64,000 nucleotides of DNA. Origin: Dallia pectoralis. Lineage: Eukaryota; Chordata; Actinopteri; Esociformes; Umbridae. Below, one piece after another: positions 10,863 through 23,675 of the stretch. Under the pieces are notes generated by a model that was not told the DNA's origin, ran no database searches, and worked only from the letters and a program-made list of their open reading frames with translations. The stretch lies in NCBI GenBank assembly GCA_029465975.1, contig CM055745.1:17152460-17216459 (forward strand), written 5' to 3'. Each line of letters begins with the position of its first letter. Within the stretch, counting starts at the first letter, position 1. The translations under genes and the position numbers were made by a program.

Positions 10863-12672
10863 AGAGCTCTCTTGCAGGTTTTCACTACAGGCAGCAACCT
10901 CTGATAACCATCATGTGATGTGTTGTATGTCTTCATGTTAAATTCCTCCAGTACTCCCTCTGACATCAATAACAGGTAGGCCAACGCAGAACATTGGTCA
11001 GGTTCAAGCTCCTTTTCTGATAGAGTGCCTGAACGCAGGGACGTCTGTATGTCTTCAACTAGAGAGTTGGAACCAAGTTCATTCAGACAGTGGAACAAGT
11101 TGATGATCCTTTCTGGTGAGGATTCATTCTCAATACACTCTGAAAGGTACTTTACTGTTCTCTCAACTGTGTTCATGTTGGACTCAGATGTTTTTCCTGT
11201 CAATGTCAGAATACCTCGTAAGAGATTCTGATTAGACTCCAATGAAAGACCCAGAAGGAAACGGAGGAACAAGTCCAGGTGTCCATTCTCACTCTTCAAG
11301 GCCCCGTCTACTGCTCTCCTGTACAAGTTAAATAACACGTCTGACTTGTCTGACACATCGTCATCAGAATATAGATCAAATTGAACAAGTTCTTCTTTGT
11401 CCAGGCTGAACTCTAGAGCATGCACTGCTGCTAGAAACTCCTGAAAGCTTAGATGAACAAAGCTAAAGACCTTCTCTTGGTACAGCCCAGATTCTTCAAT
11501 GAATATTTCTGTACACAGTGCTGAGTACTCTGATGCCTCTGTCACGTCAATGTCACACTCGCTTAGGTCCTCCTCATAGAAGATCAGGTTGCCCTTCTGC
11601 AGCTGTAGGAAAGCCAGCTTAGACAGCTTCAGGATCATCTCTCTGTCTGACTGAGATATTGTCCTTGGGTTTGTCTTTGTCTCATTGTTGTACTTCTTGT
11701 TTTTCAGACAGATTTGGATAAGCAGGAAGTGTTCATACATCTGTGTCAGAGTTCTGGGGATTTCGTCCTTATCTGCTTCTTTCAGCATCGTCTCAAGGAC
11801 AGTGGCTGATATCCAACAGAAGACTGGTATGTGACACATAATGTGGAGGCTCCTTGATGTCTTTATGTGTGAGATGATTCTGCTGGCCAGGTCCTCATCA
11901 CTGAATCTCTTCCTGAAGTACTCCTCTTTCTGGGGGTCATTGAACCCTCTCACCTCTGTCACCTGGTCAACACACAGTGAAGGGATCTGATTGGCTGCTG
12001 CAGGTCTGGTAGTTATCCAGAGGAGAGCAGATGGAAGCAGATTTCCCCTGATGAGGTTTGTCAGCAGCATATCCACTGTGGTTGACTCTGTGACATCAGA
12101 ACATGTCTTGGTGTTCTTGAAGTCAAGGGGCAGTCGACACTCATCCAGACCATCAAAGATGAACAGAACTTTATAGTTGGTGTAGTTAGAGATTCTTGCT
12201 TTTTTGGTTTCAATCGTGAAATGATTGATGAGTTGAATTAAACTGAGTTTTTCCTCTTTCATCAAATTCAGCTCTCTAAAGGGAAGTGAAAAAACAAATT
12301 GGAGATCCTGATTGGCTTTTCCTTCAGCCCAGTCTAGAATGAATTTCTGCACAGAGACAGTTTTTCCAATTCCAGCGACTCCTTTTGTCAGTACAGTTCT
12401 GATAGGTTTGTCTTGTCCAGGTATGGGTTTGAAGATGTCATTACATTTGATTGCTGTCTCTGGTCTTGCTTGTTTCCTGCTTGTTGTCTCAATCTGTCTC
12501 ACCTCATGTTCATTATTGACTTCTCCACTTCCACCCTCTGTGATATAGAGTTCTGTGTAGATCTTATTCAGAAGTGTTGGGTTCCCTTGTTTAGCGTTAC
12601 CTTCAAATAGAGACTGACACTTCTTTTTCAGGTAAGACTTGTGTTCATGTTGACAAATTAGAGAAAGCTCAC
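10863..12672 (-). CDS. NLRC3-like NLR, FISNA and NACHT exon
   Basis: A single 1810-bp exon encoding the fish-specific NACHT-associated segment and the NACHT ATPase of a NOD-like receptor, a cytosolic innate immune sensor. Minus-strand order: FISNA region (QHEHKSYLKKKC near its start, LLNKIYTELYITEGGSGEV next), Walker A GVAGIGKT at about 12382, Walker B FDGLDEC at about 12140, then the winged-helix and NACHT-associated helices, with SFVHLSFQEFLAA near 11430. No internal stop is present. The acceptor is ttcattcag at 12673-12681 and the donor gtaagt at 10862-10857. Length and layout match the large NACHT exon of teleost NLRC3-like genes. It starts two bases into a codon, matching the exon at 12950-13110. 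Catalytic motifs are intact, so this looks functional. Confidence 0.95.
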
Positions 12673-12949
12673 CTGAATGAAGAAATTATACAAAAAAGTG
12701 TGTATTAAAACATTGACAGTATTGTAAGATTTAGTCAAATTTTCTCTGTCTTTTCATTCTTTGTTAAATAATTCAACATATCACTACTAGAAGCGGTCAC
12801 AATGTGTTATTTATAATAATCACTACATTATTATTATTGAGTTAAACAGATACATGTAACTTTTAAATGTGTGTTAGGATAACCTATTATGCGTTGTTTC
12901 CTAAAACTAGATTATCGCAGCTTGAACAGTAAAGTCAGACAACTCTTAC

Positions 12950-13110
12950 TTTTCTCCAGTGTGTCAGCAAGTTCCTTCTGGTTCATGTTCCTCTGGACAT
13001 GCGGTTTGATCTTCAGAGCCCCCTCTTTGGTAATGGCCAGATCTGTTTGATGACTCTGGGCTGATGGACCACTGAGAATCTCAGACACTTCAGATCTCTC
13101 CTGTTGGTCT
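12950..13110 (-). CDS. NLRC3-like NLR, exon before NACHT
   Basis: A 161-bp exon with acceptor ttgcccacag (13111-13120) and donor gtaagagttg (12949-12940). The peptide begins DQQERSEVSEILSG and includes NMNQKELADTLEK, a helical linker typical of fish NLRC3-like proteins between the N-terminal repeats and FISNA. It starts one base before a codon boundary and ends one base into a codon. It therefore joins both neighbours in frame (…TDQ-R-DQQE… upstream; K-S-ELSL downstream). The intron to the NACHT exon is 277 bp. Confidence 0.88.
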
Positions 13111-14076
13111 CTGTGGGCAAAACATGACATTTGCATTTCTCAAGTGCCCACTTACTTCAATATTCACAGGCAATATTCAATATTTTTGCAATTTCAGGAC
13201 TAACAATTTTTTGTTGCAGTTAAAAACCTAATTGTCCAAATAGTTAATAAAATGTAACCCTATAAAGGAAAGGATTAAGAGAAAAAGACATGGGTGTCTC
13301 GCATTGCAAGGTGTATTGGTGCGGAATAAGCCAAGTGCTGAGTCGGAATCTCACGTTTGTGGTATTTATTACTCACAAGGAAAACAAACACATAACAGCG
13401 TACGGAACACTAGACACTGTAATCGAAATAAAAGTGCGCTATGTAACGGCTTACTAAATAACATCAAACTAGATAACATAACACTCACCTATATAAACAC
13501 GTAATGTGCAACAATGAAAAACAAATGGGAATGGCAAACAAACTACCCAAAACCTGGTGTGCGTAATCACAAGACAAGCTGAAAGAAACAAGTTGGCCAA
13601 CTAAAATGAAAAAAGGAGGTAAACTCAACTCCATGACAGAGGGAGAGAGACAAATGAAAAATGATTGACAGAAATGCAAAACTTGGTAAAAGGAGAAAAG
13701 TGGTATCACCAAAAATAACAATTTGAAACCACTCATAACGCATTATTGTCTATTGTAGTTCTGAAATTGAAATAAGCCGCTCCTAAACCCTTTGACCTCA
13801 AATGTTAAGTACCACAACACAAAGGTTTACCTGGATTTTGTATAGTGAGGAGGTAAAGCGATCTTGTTGAAATAACAATTATTGAAGAATAAAGCCCTTA
13901 ATCAGATTAATATTAATTAAAGTTTAAATATAAGTGATTTCATTTGTCATGACTTGTTTGTCCAGCGCAGCATAGTGAGCATTTAGAAAGTTACTCCCGT
14001 ATTGAATTCCGGTGTACCAGTCCGTGCTTTAGCCTTGTTTGGTTTTGATGGTAAATGCTGCGCTTTTATATGGCCT
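13111..14076. other. Intron sequence, no gene seen
   Basis: Start of the 12.7-kb NLR intron. The part at 13300-13500 has phrases reminiscent of a reverse-oriented LTR (tttattactcacaagg), but no ends or coding region could be fixed. No array is present. Confidence 0.5.
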
Positions 14077-14560
14077 TTATCCAAAGCGCTTTACAGATCC
14101 TTTATCCAAAGCGCTTTACAGTATATAGTACCCTAGGATTCTGTAGGACCTAGCCCTATTGTAACCCAGTGTATAGTACCTTCACTAGACTACGATTCTG
14201 CCTAGCCCTATTGTAACCCAGTGTATAGTACCTTCACTAGACTACGATTCTGCCTAGCCCTATTGTGACCCAGTATATAGTACCTTCACTACGATTCTGC
14301 CTAGCCCTATTGTAACCCAGTATATAGTACCTTCACTACGATTCTGCCTACTACGATTCTGCCTAGCCCTATTGTAACCCAGTATATAGTACCTTCACTA
14401 CGATTCTGCCTAGCCCTATTGTAACCCAGTGTATAGTACCTTCACTACGATTCTGCCTAGCCCTATTGTAACCCAGTGTATAGTACCTTCACTACGATTC
14501 TGCCTAGACCTATTGTAACCCAGTGTATAGTACCTTCACTACGATTCTGCCTAGCCCTCT
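14077..14560. repeat. Tandem repeat, 47-52-bp unit
   Basis: This begins with two copies of tttatccaaagcgctttaca (14077-14122). About nine copies follow of a unit holding tatagtaccttcac and gattctgcctagccctattg. Copies are 52 bp when a tagac insert is present (14169, 14221) and about 47 bp when absent. The array leads directly into LTR-like sequence at 14560. Confidence 0.88.
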
Positions 14561-14715
14561 GTGAACTAGACTGCCCTGCACCGACTACGAGTTTGGCCTC
14601 TTCCCTGCCTGTACTGTATCTTCGATCAATTAAATTATTAAGCGTTCTGCGCTTGGATTCATCCCAGTCCTCAGTTTATTCATTACATATTTCCCGTGGC
14701 TGAGGAGGGGAAATA
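14560..14715 (+). mobile_element. Possible LTR 3' end
   Basis: The sequence ctgcctgtactgtatcttcg followed by aattattaagcgttctgcgc and ending cagtttattcattaca is the usual shape of a fish Gypsy-type LTR end. A Gypsy RNase H remnant lies just downstream (14948-15122), supporting but not proving the link. The intervening 14716-14947 shows no clear coding. Confidence 0.4.
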
Positions 14716-14947
14716 TTTTTGTAGAACTCCTGAATTCCCAAATTGTTAGACCCTCCGATAACTCACATTCTGCTCAATAAATGTCTGAATCTTGGTCTTC
14801 AATCCCTTTATCTTGATTGATGCTAGTATAAGTGAGCTATTGTCACTACCGCTTCCATACTGTGCCACCATGATCCCAAACACCCATTCAGGTTGGAAGT
14901 AGATACCTCGGAAGTGGTCTACATACTTGTGCATCATATTTTTGTTA

Positions 14948-15122
14948 ACTCTCCCCTGCCGAACAGAGTCCCGACAAGGGGAACCGGGAGCTGTTAGCCA
15001 TTATGCTTGCATTAGAATAATGGAGAGATAAGTTAGATGTAGCTCAACATCCCTTTCTAGTGCTGATCGATCATCGGAATCTAGAATATCTCCTAAATGC
15101 CGAGCACCTGAGCTCCTGACAA
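14948..15122 (+). pseudogene. Ty3/Gypsy RNase H fragment
   Basis: Plus-strand translation gives NRELLAIMLALE, a stop, then FLVLIDHRNLEYL. These match the conserved Ty3/Gypsy RNase H core, in which the second Asp (here in LIDHRNLEY) is catalytic. There is one in-frame TAG in the middle and the reading ends soon after, so this is a decayed fragment of a pol gene. No reverse transcriptase or integrase was seen next to it. Confidence 0.72.
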
Positions 15123-15582
15123 AAACCAAGAATAAAATCAATAGGTTCTAAATACCAGGAGATCAGAATAACCAGGCAAAAGTACAAGGGAGTAGGCTAA
15201 GGCAAAAATGCAATGGAAAAGCACAGATCAAAAACCAGAGAACTCAAATATCTGATGGCTAGGAACAAATAAACTCAGTAATGCTGCACAAACAAACAAT
15301 ACCTGACAATGAGCTGAGGAAGACAGGAACTACATATACAATACATATTAGTATTCTGGTGATTGAGACGCTGATGTGTGGTGGTGGTAGCAGGAGTGTC
15401 GATGGCTTGACTAGTGGCGATAGAAAGTGTCACGAAACATTACTTTTCTTTATATTTGTGCTGCCTGTGTTCTCCTCCACAACTTTATTTCATCAGTCAA
15501 GTGATGATCTCATTACTTCTGCTAAACATGCATGTAATTAGAGCCAATCAGAGAGGCCTCTATTAAAAATTTGCTGTATGTA
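15123..15582. other. Intron sequence, no gene seen
   Basis: A short frame at 15281-15541 has no recognisable domain. I see no repeat array or element end. Confidence 0.5.
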
Positions 15583-16170
15583 CAGTTAGGTCTGAAAAGT
15601 ATTTTCATAATTTCGTCTCTCTTCACAACCCAAATGGATTTTAAATGAAACAACCAAGATGCAATTGAAGTACGAATGTCAAGAAAACAGAAACAATTCT
15701 CTTCAAAACACTCAGCAACTATTCCACAGAGTAATGTGACATAGGAACAATAACCAACACCGTGCACCAAGACCCAGTGACTTTTATAACAAACATACCA
15801 CCATCACCAAATCAGAACCAGCTGTACTCATTCTAATCACCCAACATCTGATACAGGTGACCTCAAACGTATGTAAGTGTAACAGAACTGTAATGCCCTC
15901 CTAGCCCACTAGATGTTCTCAGTGGGCAGGCGGCGTTACAACAGACTTTCTGCTCTATTTCAAGGGAATTAACAAAAATATTGTATGAAACTTTAGGAAT
16001 TGCAAACATTTTATACACAGGCACCTTATTTCAAGGGCTCAAATGTAATTGGACAATTAAACACAATTATAGACCATTTTAAATATTTTGTTGAGAATTC
16101 TTTGCAGGAAATGACTGCTTGAGGTCTGTAATGGATGGACATCACCAAACATTATATTTCCTCCTCTGTG
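15583..16170. mobile_element. Possible Tc1/mariner-like nonautonomous element
   Basis: The left part (cagttaggtctgaaaagtat, then tttcgtctctcttcacaacc, then atggattttaaatgaaacaa) and the right part (caagggctcaaatgtaattg near 16033) follow a pattern common in fish Tc1-like elements lacking transposase. A foreign-looking stretch at about 15730-15950 may be a later insertion. No target duplication could be verified. Confidence 0.4.
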
Positions 16171-16283
16171 ATGTTTTGCCTACTCTCTACTCACCAGTAC
16201 CAGCAGGCTCAGGAACAGTTTCTTACCTACTGCTGTTAACATACTGAACTCAAAACCCCTTCAGTAGCCTTGCATTCATACTG

Positions 16284-16480
16284 CTACTTATTTATTTTAT
16301 CTTCCACTATTTCCTGTTGTACCCCCATTGCTACCTCTTGCCTACACACTGCTAACTTATTTACCTGATCTGCCATTTGCACAATATGTCCTGTGGTACT
16401 CTTGCTATCTCTTGCCCTGGAGACTGCTAGCCTAGTTATTATATTTGCCTTTGGCACATTGCAAGTCGTTTGTTCTATCC
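16284..16480. repeat. Diverged copies of the 68-bp unit
   Basis: Two degenerate, non-arrayed copies of the unit that makes the 3689-6068 array: one with gctacctcttgcctacacac (about 16330) and one with tgtggtactcttgctatctc (about 16392). Divergence is far higher than within the array, suggesting an older dispersed repeat from which the array grew. Confidence 0.7.
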
Positions 16481-16639
16481 GTTTACCACTTGCACAGATG
16501 TGCCATAAACTGTAGTGAATGAATTGTAACGTTGAAAGGTTAGACAAAGTTAGTTACATAGCAAGTCAGTTATTTTCAGTAAATGAATTAATAAGCTTGG
16601 TCCCCGACCCCATTGCTTTTGCTCTATAGTTATCACCAA

Positions 16640-18481
16640 AATTAAGATGGAGAGGTTGAGAGTGGAGGCATAGTAGAGAAGGAAAGTGAGACAGATGGAG
16701 AGGCTGAGAGTGAAGGCATAGTGGAGAAGGAAAGTGAGACAGATGGAGAGGTTGAGAGTGAAGGCATAGTAGAGAAGGAAAGTGAGACAGATGGAGAGGT
16801 TGAGAGTGAAGGCATAGTAGAGAAGGAAAGTGAGACAGATGGAGAGGTTGAGAGTGAAGGCATAGTAGAGAAGGAAAGTGAGACAGGTGGAGAGGTTGAG
16901 AGTGAAGGCATAGTAGAGAAGGAAAGTGAGACAGATGGAGAGGTTGAGAGTGAGAGGGAAGGCATAGTAGAGAAGGAAAGTGAGACAGATGGAGAGGTTG
17001 AGAGTGAAGGCATAGTAGAGAAGGAAAGTGAGACAGATGGAGAGGTTGAGAGTGAGAGTGAAGGCATAGTGGAGAAGGAAAGTGAGACAGATGGAGAGGT
17101 TGAGAGTGAGAGGGAAGGCATAGTAGAGAAGGAAAGTGAGACAGATGGAGAGGCTGAGAGTGAAGGCATAGTAGAGAAGGAAAGTGAGACAGATGGAGAG
17201 GTTGAGAGTGAGAGGGAAGGCATAGTAGAGAAGGAAAGTGAGACAGATGGAGAGGTTGAGAGTGAGAGGGAAGGCATAGTAGAGAAGGAAAGTGAGACAG
17301 ATGGAGAGGCTGAGAGTGAAGGCATAGTAGAGAAGGAAAGTGAGACAGATGGAGAGGCTGAGAGTGAAGGCATAGTAGAGAAGGAAAGTGAGACAGATGG
17401 AGAGGCTGAGAGTGAAGGCATAGTAGAGAAGGAAAGTGAGACAGATGGAGAGGTTGAGAGTGAAGGCATAGTAGAGAAGGAAAGTGAGACAGATGGAGAG
17501 GTTGAGAGAGTGAAGGCATAGTAGAGAAGGAAAGTGAGACAGGTGGAGAGGTTGAGAGTGAAGGCATAGTAGAGAAGGAAAGTGAGACAGATGGAGAGGT
17601 TGAGGCTGAGAGTGAGACATAGTAGAGAAGGAAAGTGAGACAGATGGAGAGGTTGAGAGTGAAGGCATAGTAGAGAAGGAAAGTGAGACAGGTGGAGAGG
17701 TTGAGAGTGAAGGCATAGTAGAGAAGGAAAGTGAGACAGATGGAGAGGTTGAGGCTGAGAGTGAGACATAGTAGAGAAGGAAAGTGAGACAGATGGAGAG
17801 GTTGAGAGTGAAGGCATAGTAGAGAAGGAAAGTGAGACAGAAGGAGAGGTTGAGAGTGAAGGCATAGTAGAGAAGGAAAATGAGACAGATGGAGAGGTTG
17901 AGAGTGAAGGCATAGTAGAGAAGGAAAGTGAGACAGATGGAGAGGTTGAGAGTGAAGTGAGAGGGAAGGCATGGAGAGGTTGAGAGAGAAGGAAAGTGAG
18001 ACAGAAGGAGAGGTTGAGAGTGAAGGCATAGTGAGAGGAAGGAAAATGAGACAGATGGAGTTGAGAGAAGGCAAGTGGAGAAGGAGACAGATGGAGAGGT
18101 TGAGAGTGAGAGGGAAGGCATAGTGGAGAGGAAAGTGAGACAGATGGAGAGGTTGAGAGTGAGAGGCATAGTGGAGAAGGAAAGTGAGACAGATGGAGAG
18201 AGGTTGAGAGTGAGAGGAAGGCATAGTAGAGAAGGAAAGTGAGACAGATGGAGAGGGTGAGAGTGAAGGCATAGTAGAGAAGGAAAGTGAGACAGATGGA
18301 GAGGTTGAGAGTGAAGGCATAGTAGAGAAGGAAAGTGAGACAGATGGAGAGGTTGAGAGTGAGAGTGAAGGCATAGTAGAGAAGGAAAGTGAGACAGATG
18401 GAGAGGTTGAGACTGAGAGTGAGACACCCACAGAGGAGCCACGTGCTCCCACAAGCAGTGGACCATCTAGTGGACCATCAG
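16640..18481 (+). pseudogene. ZMYM1-like hAT transposase, acidic leader exon (expanded)
   Basis: About 37 copies of a 48-bp purine-rich unit. Read on the plus strand each unit encodes sixteen residues of the type ESETDGEVESEGIVEK. The last units run into single-copy coding sequence, TPTEEPRAPTSSGPSSG, and a splice donor at 18482 (gttggt). This joins in frame with the acceptor before 18689 to give SGPSDISKS. The array is therefore the acidic N-terminal region of the transposase exon that follows. The frame stays open for 16721-17521 and is then broken by indels. The 5' end and start codon are missing. The same repeat leaves open frames on the other strand, which I regard as artefacts. Confidence 0.7.
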
Positions 18482-18688
18482 GTTGGTGATGTTGAAAACA
18501 TCTGTAAAGTGGTGCAATTAGTCCATTTATATGGTGTATAGAAATGAATCAGTTTGTGATTGAAAGTAATTATTATTTAACATGCTATGTGCTTGTGAGA
18601 TATATATATACATATATATATGATCAGGTGGATTTCTGAATTTACTTTGTCAAATTGATCATTTTAATATATATATTTTCTTTGGCAG

Positions 18689-19855
18689 ATATCAGCAAAT
18701 CCCTGGAAGAACCACCAGTGCAACCAATGCTGAAAATGTACCCAAGAACTCTGATGGGTGACTAGAGGAGGAGCTTCAATGTGGCCTGGTACGACATCCA
18801 CCACTGGATTGAATATTACAAAATATCACACTCTGGGTTTTGTTATGCCTGCAGACATATTAGCCCTCCCAAAGTCTCAGAGGCTGTATTAGATTCACAA
18901 TTAGGTTTTAACAACTGGAAGAAGGCAACTTGCAAAGAGGGGGGATTTGTAATTCATGGTAGGTCTGAGTGGCACAAACAAGCAATGATTACATGGAGAG
19001 ACTATCAGAAAGCTGTAATAAGTAATGCAACACTGGTAAATGCCCTAAACAAGGAGCACAACAAACAGGTTCAAGAAAACTATATTAAAACAATAGGAGA
19101 AGTACTACTACTACTAGAGCCACTCAAAACATTGCACATAGAGGACACGATGAGTCTGCAGAGATTATAAAGGGAACTTACTGGCAATACTAGAAACAAT
19201 AGCTATTCATGACAACACTGTGCAAAAAAGGTTGACTTCCATTCATAATGCGAAATATACCAGCAAAGGGATTCAGAATGAGCTTCTGGGTTGTTTGGCA
19301 GACATGGTTCAAACTAAAATTATAGAAGAGGTGAAAGACAGTGAGGTTTTTAGCATAATGGCAGACAAAACTAAAGATGTACAATAAAAGGAGCAGATAT
19401 CTCTGGTACTCAGGTACTATTTCAGTGGAGCTGTCCATGAGAGCGTTCTCCACTTTGAATCGGCTGATCGACTAGATGCAGCAGGGCTTACTGACAAAAT
19501 CATACACATATTAGAAAGTCATGGTCTCGAATACAAAACCAATCTAGTAGGCCAAGCATATGACAGTGCTTCAGTTATGAGTGGCAAGCACTCAGGTGAC
19601 CAGGCCCGCATTAAAGAACAAGCAAAGCATGCCTTTTACATCGACTGCAGTGCACATTGTCTAAACTTAGTTTTAGTGGATACAGTCAAAGCTGTCCCTG
19701 AGGTAGGACAGTTGTTTTGCTTACTAGAAATACTTTATGTCTTCACATCTGGGTCATATGTGCATCAAAAATGGCTTAGCATACAAAAACAGATGTACCC
19801 AGGTGCACCTAGAGAGCTTAAGAAACTAAGTGCCACTCGCTGGGCATGTTGATAT
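18689..19855 (+). pseudogene. ZMYM1-like hAT transposase, core (decayed)
   Basis: Plus-strand coding sequence of a hAT-family transposase of the ZMYM1-like/TTF-zinc-finger group. Recognisable blocks are EEPPVQPMLKMYP, then a TTF-type finger (SFNVAWYDIHHWIEYY, GFCYACRHI, HGRSEWHKQA), then the DUF4371/hAT catalytic region (GCLADMVQTKI, VFSIMADK, LVLRYYFSGAVHES, VGQAYDSASVMSG, CSAHCLNLVLVDT). There are in-frame stops after MGD (about 18761) and after KDVQ (19386), plus frameshifts near 19130-19200. It ends at LSATRWAC, where a 52-bp array begins. It cannot make transposase. Confidence 0.85.
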
Positions 19856-22800
19856 ATGGCTCTACATACTATAATGGATAAGTGACACTCGCTGGGCATG
19901 TTGATATATGGCTCTACATACTATAATGGATAAGTGACACTCACTGGGCATGTTGATATATGGCTCTACATACTATAATGGATAAGTGACACTCACTGGG
20001 CATGTTGATATATGGCTCTACATACTATAATGGATAAGTGACACTCACTGGGCATGTTGATATATGGCTCTACATACTATAATGGATAAGTGACACTCAC
20101 TGGGCATGTTGATATATGGCTCTACATACTATAATGGATAAGTGACACTCACTGGGCATGTTGATATATGGCTCTACATACTATAATGGATAAGTGACAC
20201 TCACTGGGCATGTTGATATATGGCTCTACATACTATAATGGATAAGTGACACTCACTGGGCATGTTGATATATGGCTCTACATACTATAATGGATAAGTG
20301 ACACTCACTGGGCATGTTGATATATGGCTCTACATACTATAATGGATAAGTGACACTCACTGGGCATGTCGATATATGGCTCTACATACTATAATGGATA
20401 AGTGACACTCACTGGGCATGTTGATATATGGCTCTACATACTATAATGGATAAGTGACACTCACTGGGCATGTTGATATATGGCTCTACATACTATAATG
20501 GATAAGTGACACTCACTGGGCATGTTGATATATGGCTCTACATACTATAATGGATAAGTGACACTCACTGGGCATGTTGATATATGGCTCTACATACTAT
20601 AATGGATAAGTGACACTCACTGGGCATGTTGATATATGGCTCTACATACTATAATGGATAAGTGACACTCACTGGGCATGTTGATATATGGCTCTACATA
20701 CTATAATGGATAAGTGACACTCACTGGGCATGTTGATATATGGCTCTACATACTATAATGGATAAGTGACACTCACTGGGCATGTTGATATATGGCTCTA
20801 CATACTATAATGGATAAGTGACACTCACTGGGCATGTTGATATATGGCTCTACATACTATAATGGATAAGTGACACTCACTGGGCATGTTGATATATGGC
20901 TCTACATACTATAATGGATAAGTGACACTCACTGGGCATGTTGATATATGGCTCTACATACTATAATGGATAAGTGACACTCACTGGGCATGTTGATATA
21001 TGGCTCTACATACTATAATGGATAAGTGACACTCACTGGGCATGTTGATATATGGCTCTACATACTATAATGGATAAGTGACACTCACTGGGCATGTTGA
21101 TATATGGCTCTACATACTATAATGGATAAGTGACACTCACTGGGCATGTCGATATATGGCTCTACATACTATAATGGATAAGTGACACTCACTGGGCATG
21201 TTGATATATGGCTCTACATACTATAATGGATAAGTGACACTCACTGGGCATGTCGATATATGGCTCTACATACTATAATGGATAAGTGACACTCACTGGG
21301 CATGTTGATATATGGCTCTACATACTATAATGGATAAGTGACACTCACTGGGCATGTTGATATATGGCTCTACATACTATAATGGATAAGTGACACTCAC
21401 TGGGCATGTTGATATATGGCTCTACATACTATAATGGATAAGTGACACTCACTGGGCATGTTGATATATGGCTCTACATACTATAATGGATAAGTGACAC
21501 TCACTGGGCATGTTGATATATGGCTCTACATACTATAATGGATAAGTGACACTCACTGGGCATGTTGATATATGGCTCTACATACTATAATGGATAAGTG
21601 ACACTCACTGGGCATGTTGATATATGGCTCTACATACTATAATGGATAAGTGACACTCACTGGGCATGTTGATATATGGCTCTACATACTATAATGGATA
21701 AGTGACACTCACTGGGCATGTTGATATATGGCTCTACATACTATAATGGATAAGTGACACTCACTGGGCATGTTGATATATGGCTCTACATACTATAATG
21801 GATAAGTGACACTCACTGGGCATGTTGATATATGGCTCTACATACTATAATGGATAAGTGACACTCACTGGGCATGTTGATATATGGCTCTACATACTAT
21901 AATGATAAGTGACACTCACTGGGCATGTTGATATATGGCTCTACATACTATAATGGATAAGTGACACTCACTGGGCATGTTGATATATGGCTCTACATAC
22001 TATAATGGATAAGTGACACTCACTGGGCATGTTGATATATGGCTCTACATACTATAATGGATAAGTGACACTCACTGGGCATGTTGATATATGGCTCTAC
22101 ATACTATAATGGATAAGTGACACTCACTGGGCATGTTGATATATGGCTCTACATACTATAATGGATAAGTGACACTCACTGGGCATGTTGATATATGGCT
22201 CTACATACTATAATGGATAAGTGACACTCACTGGGCATGTTGATATATGGCTCTACATACTATAATGGATAAGTGACACTCACTGGGCATGTTGATATAT
22301 GGCTCTACATACTATAATGGATAAGTGACACTCACTGGGCATGTTGATATATGGCTCTACATACTATAATGGATAAGTGACACTCACTGGGCATGTCGAT
22401 ATATGGCTCTACATACTATAATGGATAAGTGACACTCACTGGGCATGTTGATATATGGCTCTACATACTATAATGGATAAGTGACACTCACTGGGCATGT
22501 TGATATATGGCTCTACATACTATAATGGATAAGTGACACTCACTGGGCATGTTGATATATGGCTCTACATACTATAATGGATAAGTGACACTCACTGGGC
22601 ATGTTGATATATGGCTCTACATACTATAATGGATAAGTGACACTCACTGGGCATGTTGATATATGGCTCTACATACTATAATGGATAAGTGCCACTCACT
22701 GGGCATGTCGATATATGGCTCTACATACTATAATGGATAAGTGACACTCACTGGGCATGTTGATATATGGCTCTACATACTATAATGGATAAGTGACACT

Positions 22801-23675
22801 CACTGGGCATGTTGATATATGGCTCTACATACTATAATGGATAAGTGACACTCACTGGGCATGTTGATATATGGCTCTACATACTATAATGGATAAGTGC
22901 CACTCACTGGGCATGTCGATATATGGCTCTACATACTATAATGGATAAGTGACACTCACTGGGCATGTTGATATATGGCTCTACATACTATAATGGATAA
23001 GTGACACTCACTGGGCATGTTGATATATGGCTCTACATACTATAATGGATAAGTGACACTCACTGGGCATGTTGATATATGGCTCTACATACTATAATGG
23101 ATAAGTGACACTCACTGGGCATGTTGATATATGGCTCTACATACTATAATGGATAAGTGACACTCACTGGGCATGTTGATATATGGCTCTACATACTATA
23201 ATGGATAAGTGACACTCACTGGGCATGTCGATATATGGCTCTACATACTATAATGGATAAGTGACACTCACTGGGCATGTTGATATATGGCTCTACATAC
23301 TATAATGGATAAGTGACACTCACTGGGCATGTTGATATATGGCTCTACATACTATAATGGATAAGTGACACTCACTGGGCATGTTGATATATGGCTCTAC
23401 ATACTATAATGGATAAGTGACACTCACTGGGCATGTTGATATATGGCTCTACATACTATAATGGATAAGTGACACTCACTGGGCATGTTGATATATGGCT
23501 CTACATACTATAATGGATAAGTGACACTCACTGGGCATGTTGATATATGGCTCTACATACTATAATGGATAAGTGCCACTCACTGGGCATGTTGATATAT
23601 GGCTCTACATACTATAATGGATAAGTGACACTCACTGGGCATGTTGATATATGGCTCTACATACTATAATGGATA
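19829..23675. repeat. Minisatellite, 52-bp unit, grown from transposase codons
   Basis: About 74 near-identical 52-bp copies of a unit with cactcactgggcatgttgat and tctacatactataatggat. The first copy is the transposase's own coding sequence (SATRWAC then YMALHTIMDR), and the single-copy gene resumes at the array's right edge as RLPAVKRVLQDI. Amplification thus happened in place. Rare variants catgtcgat and gtgccactc recur together four units apart (22691 and 22899), showing block duplication. Since 52 is not a multiple of three, the reading frame is destroyed. Confidence 0.95.

Noticed and set aside
15281..15770. Small frames on both strands
   Set aside because: No domain or splice support; they overlap each other and a likely transposon end.
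16550..18466. Minus-strand frames of over 400 codons rich in Ser, Leu and Pro
   Set aside because: Antisense of the 48-bp array. The plus-strand reading continues into recognisable transposase sequence across a splice junction.
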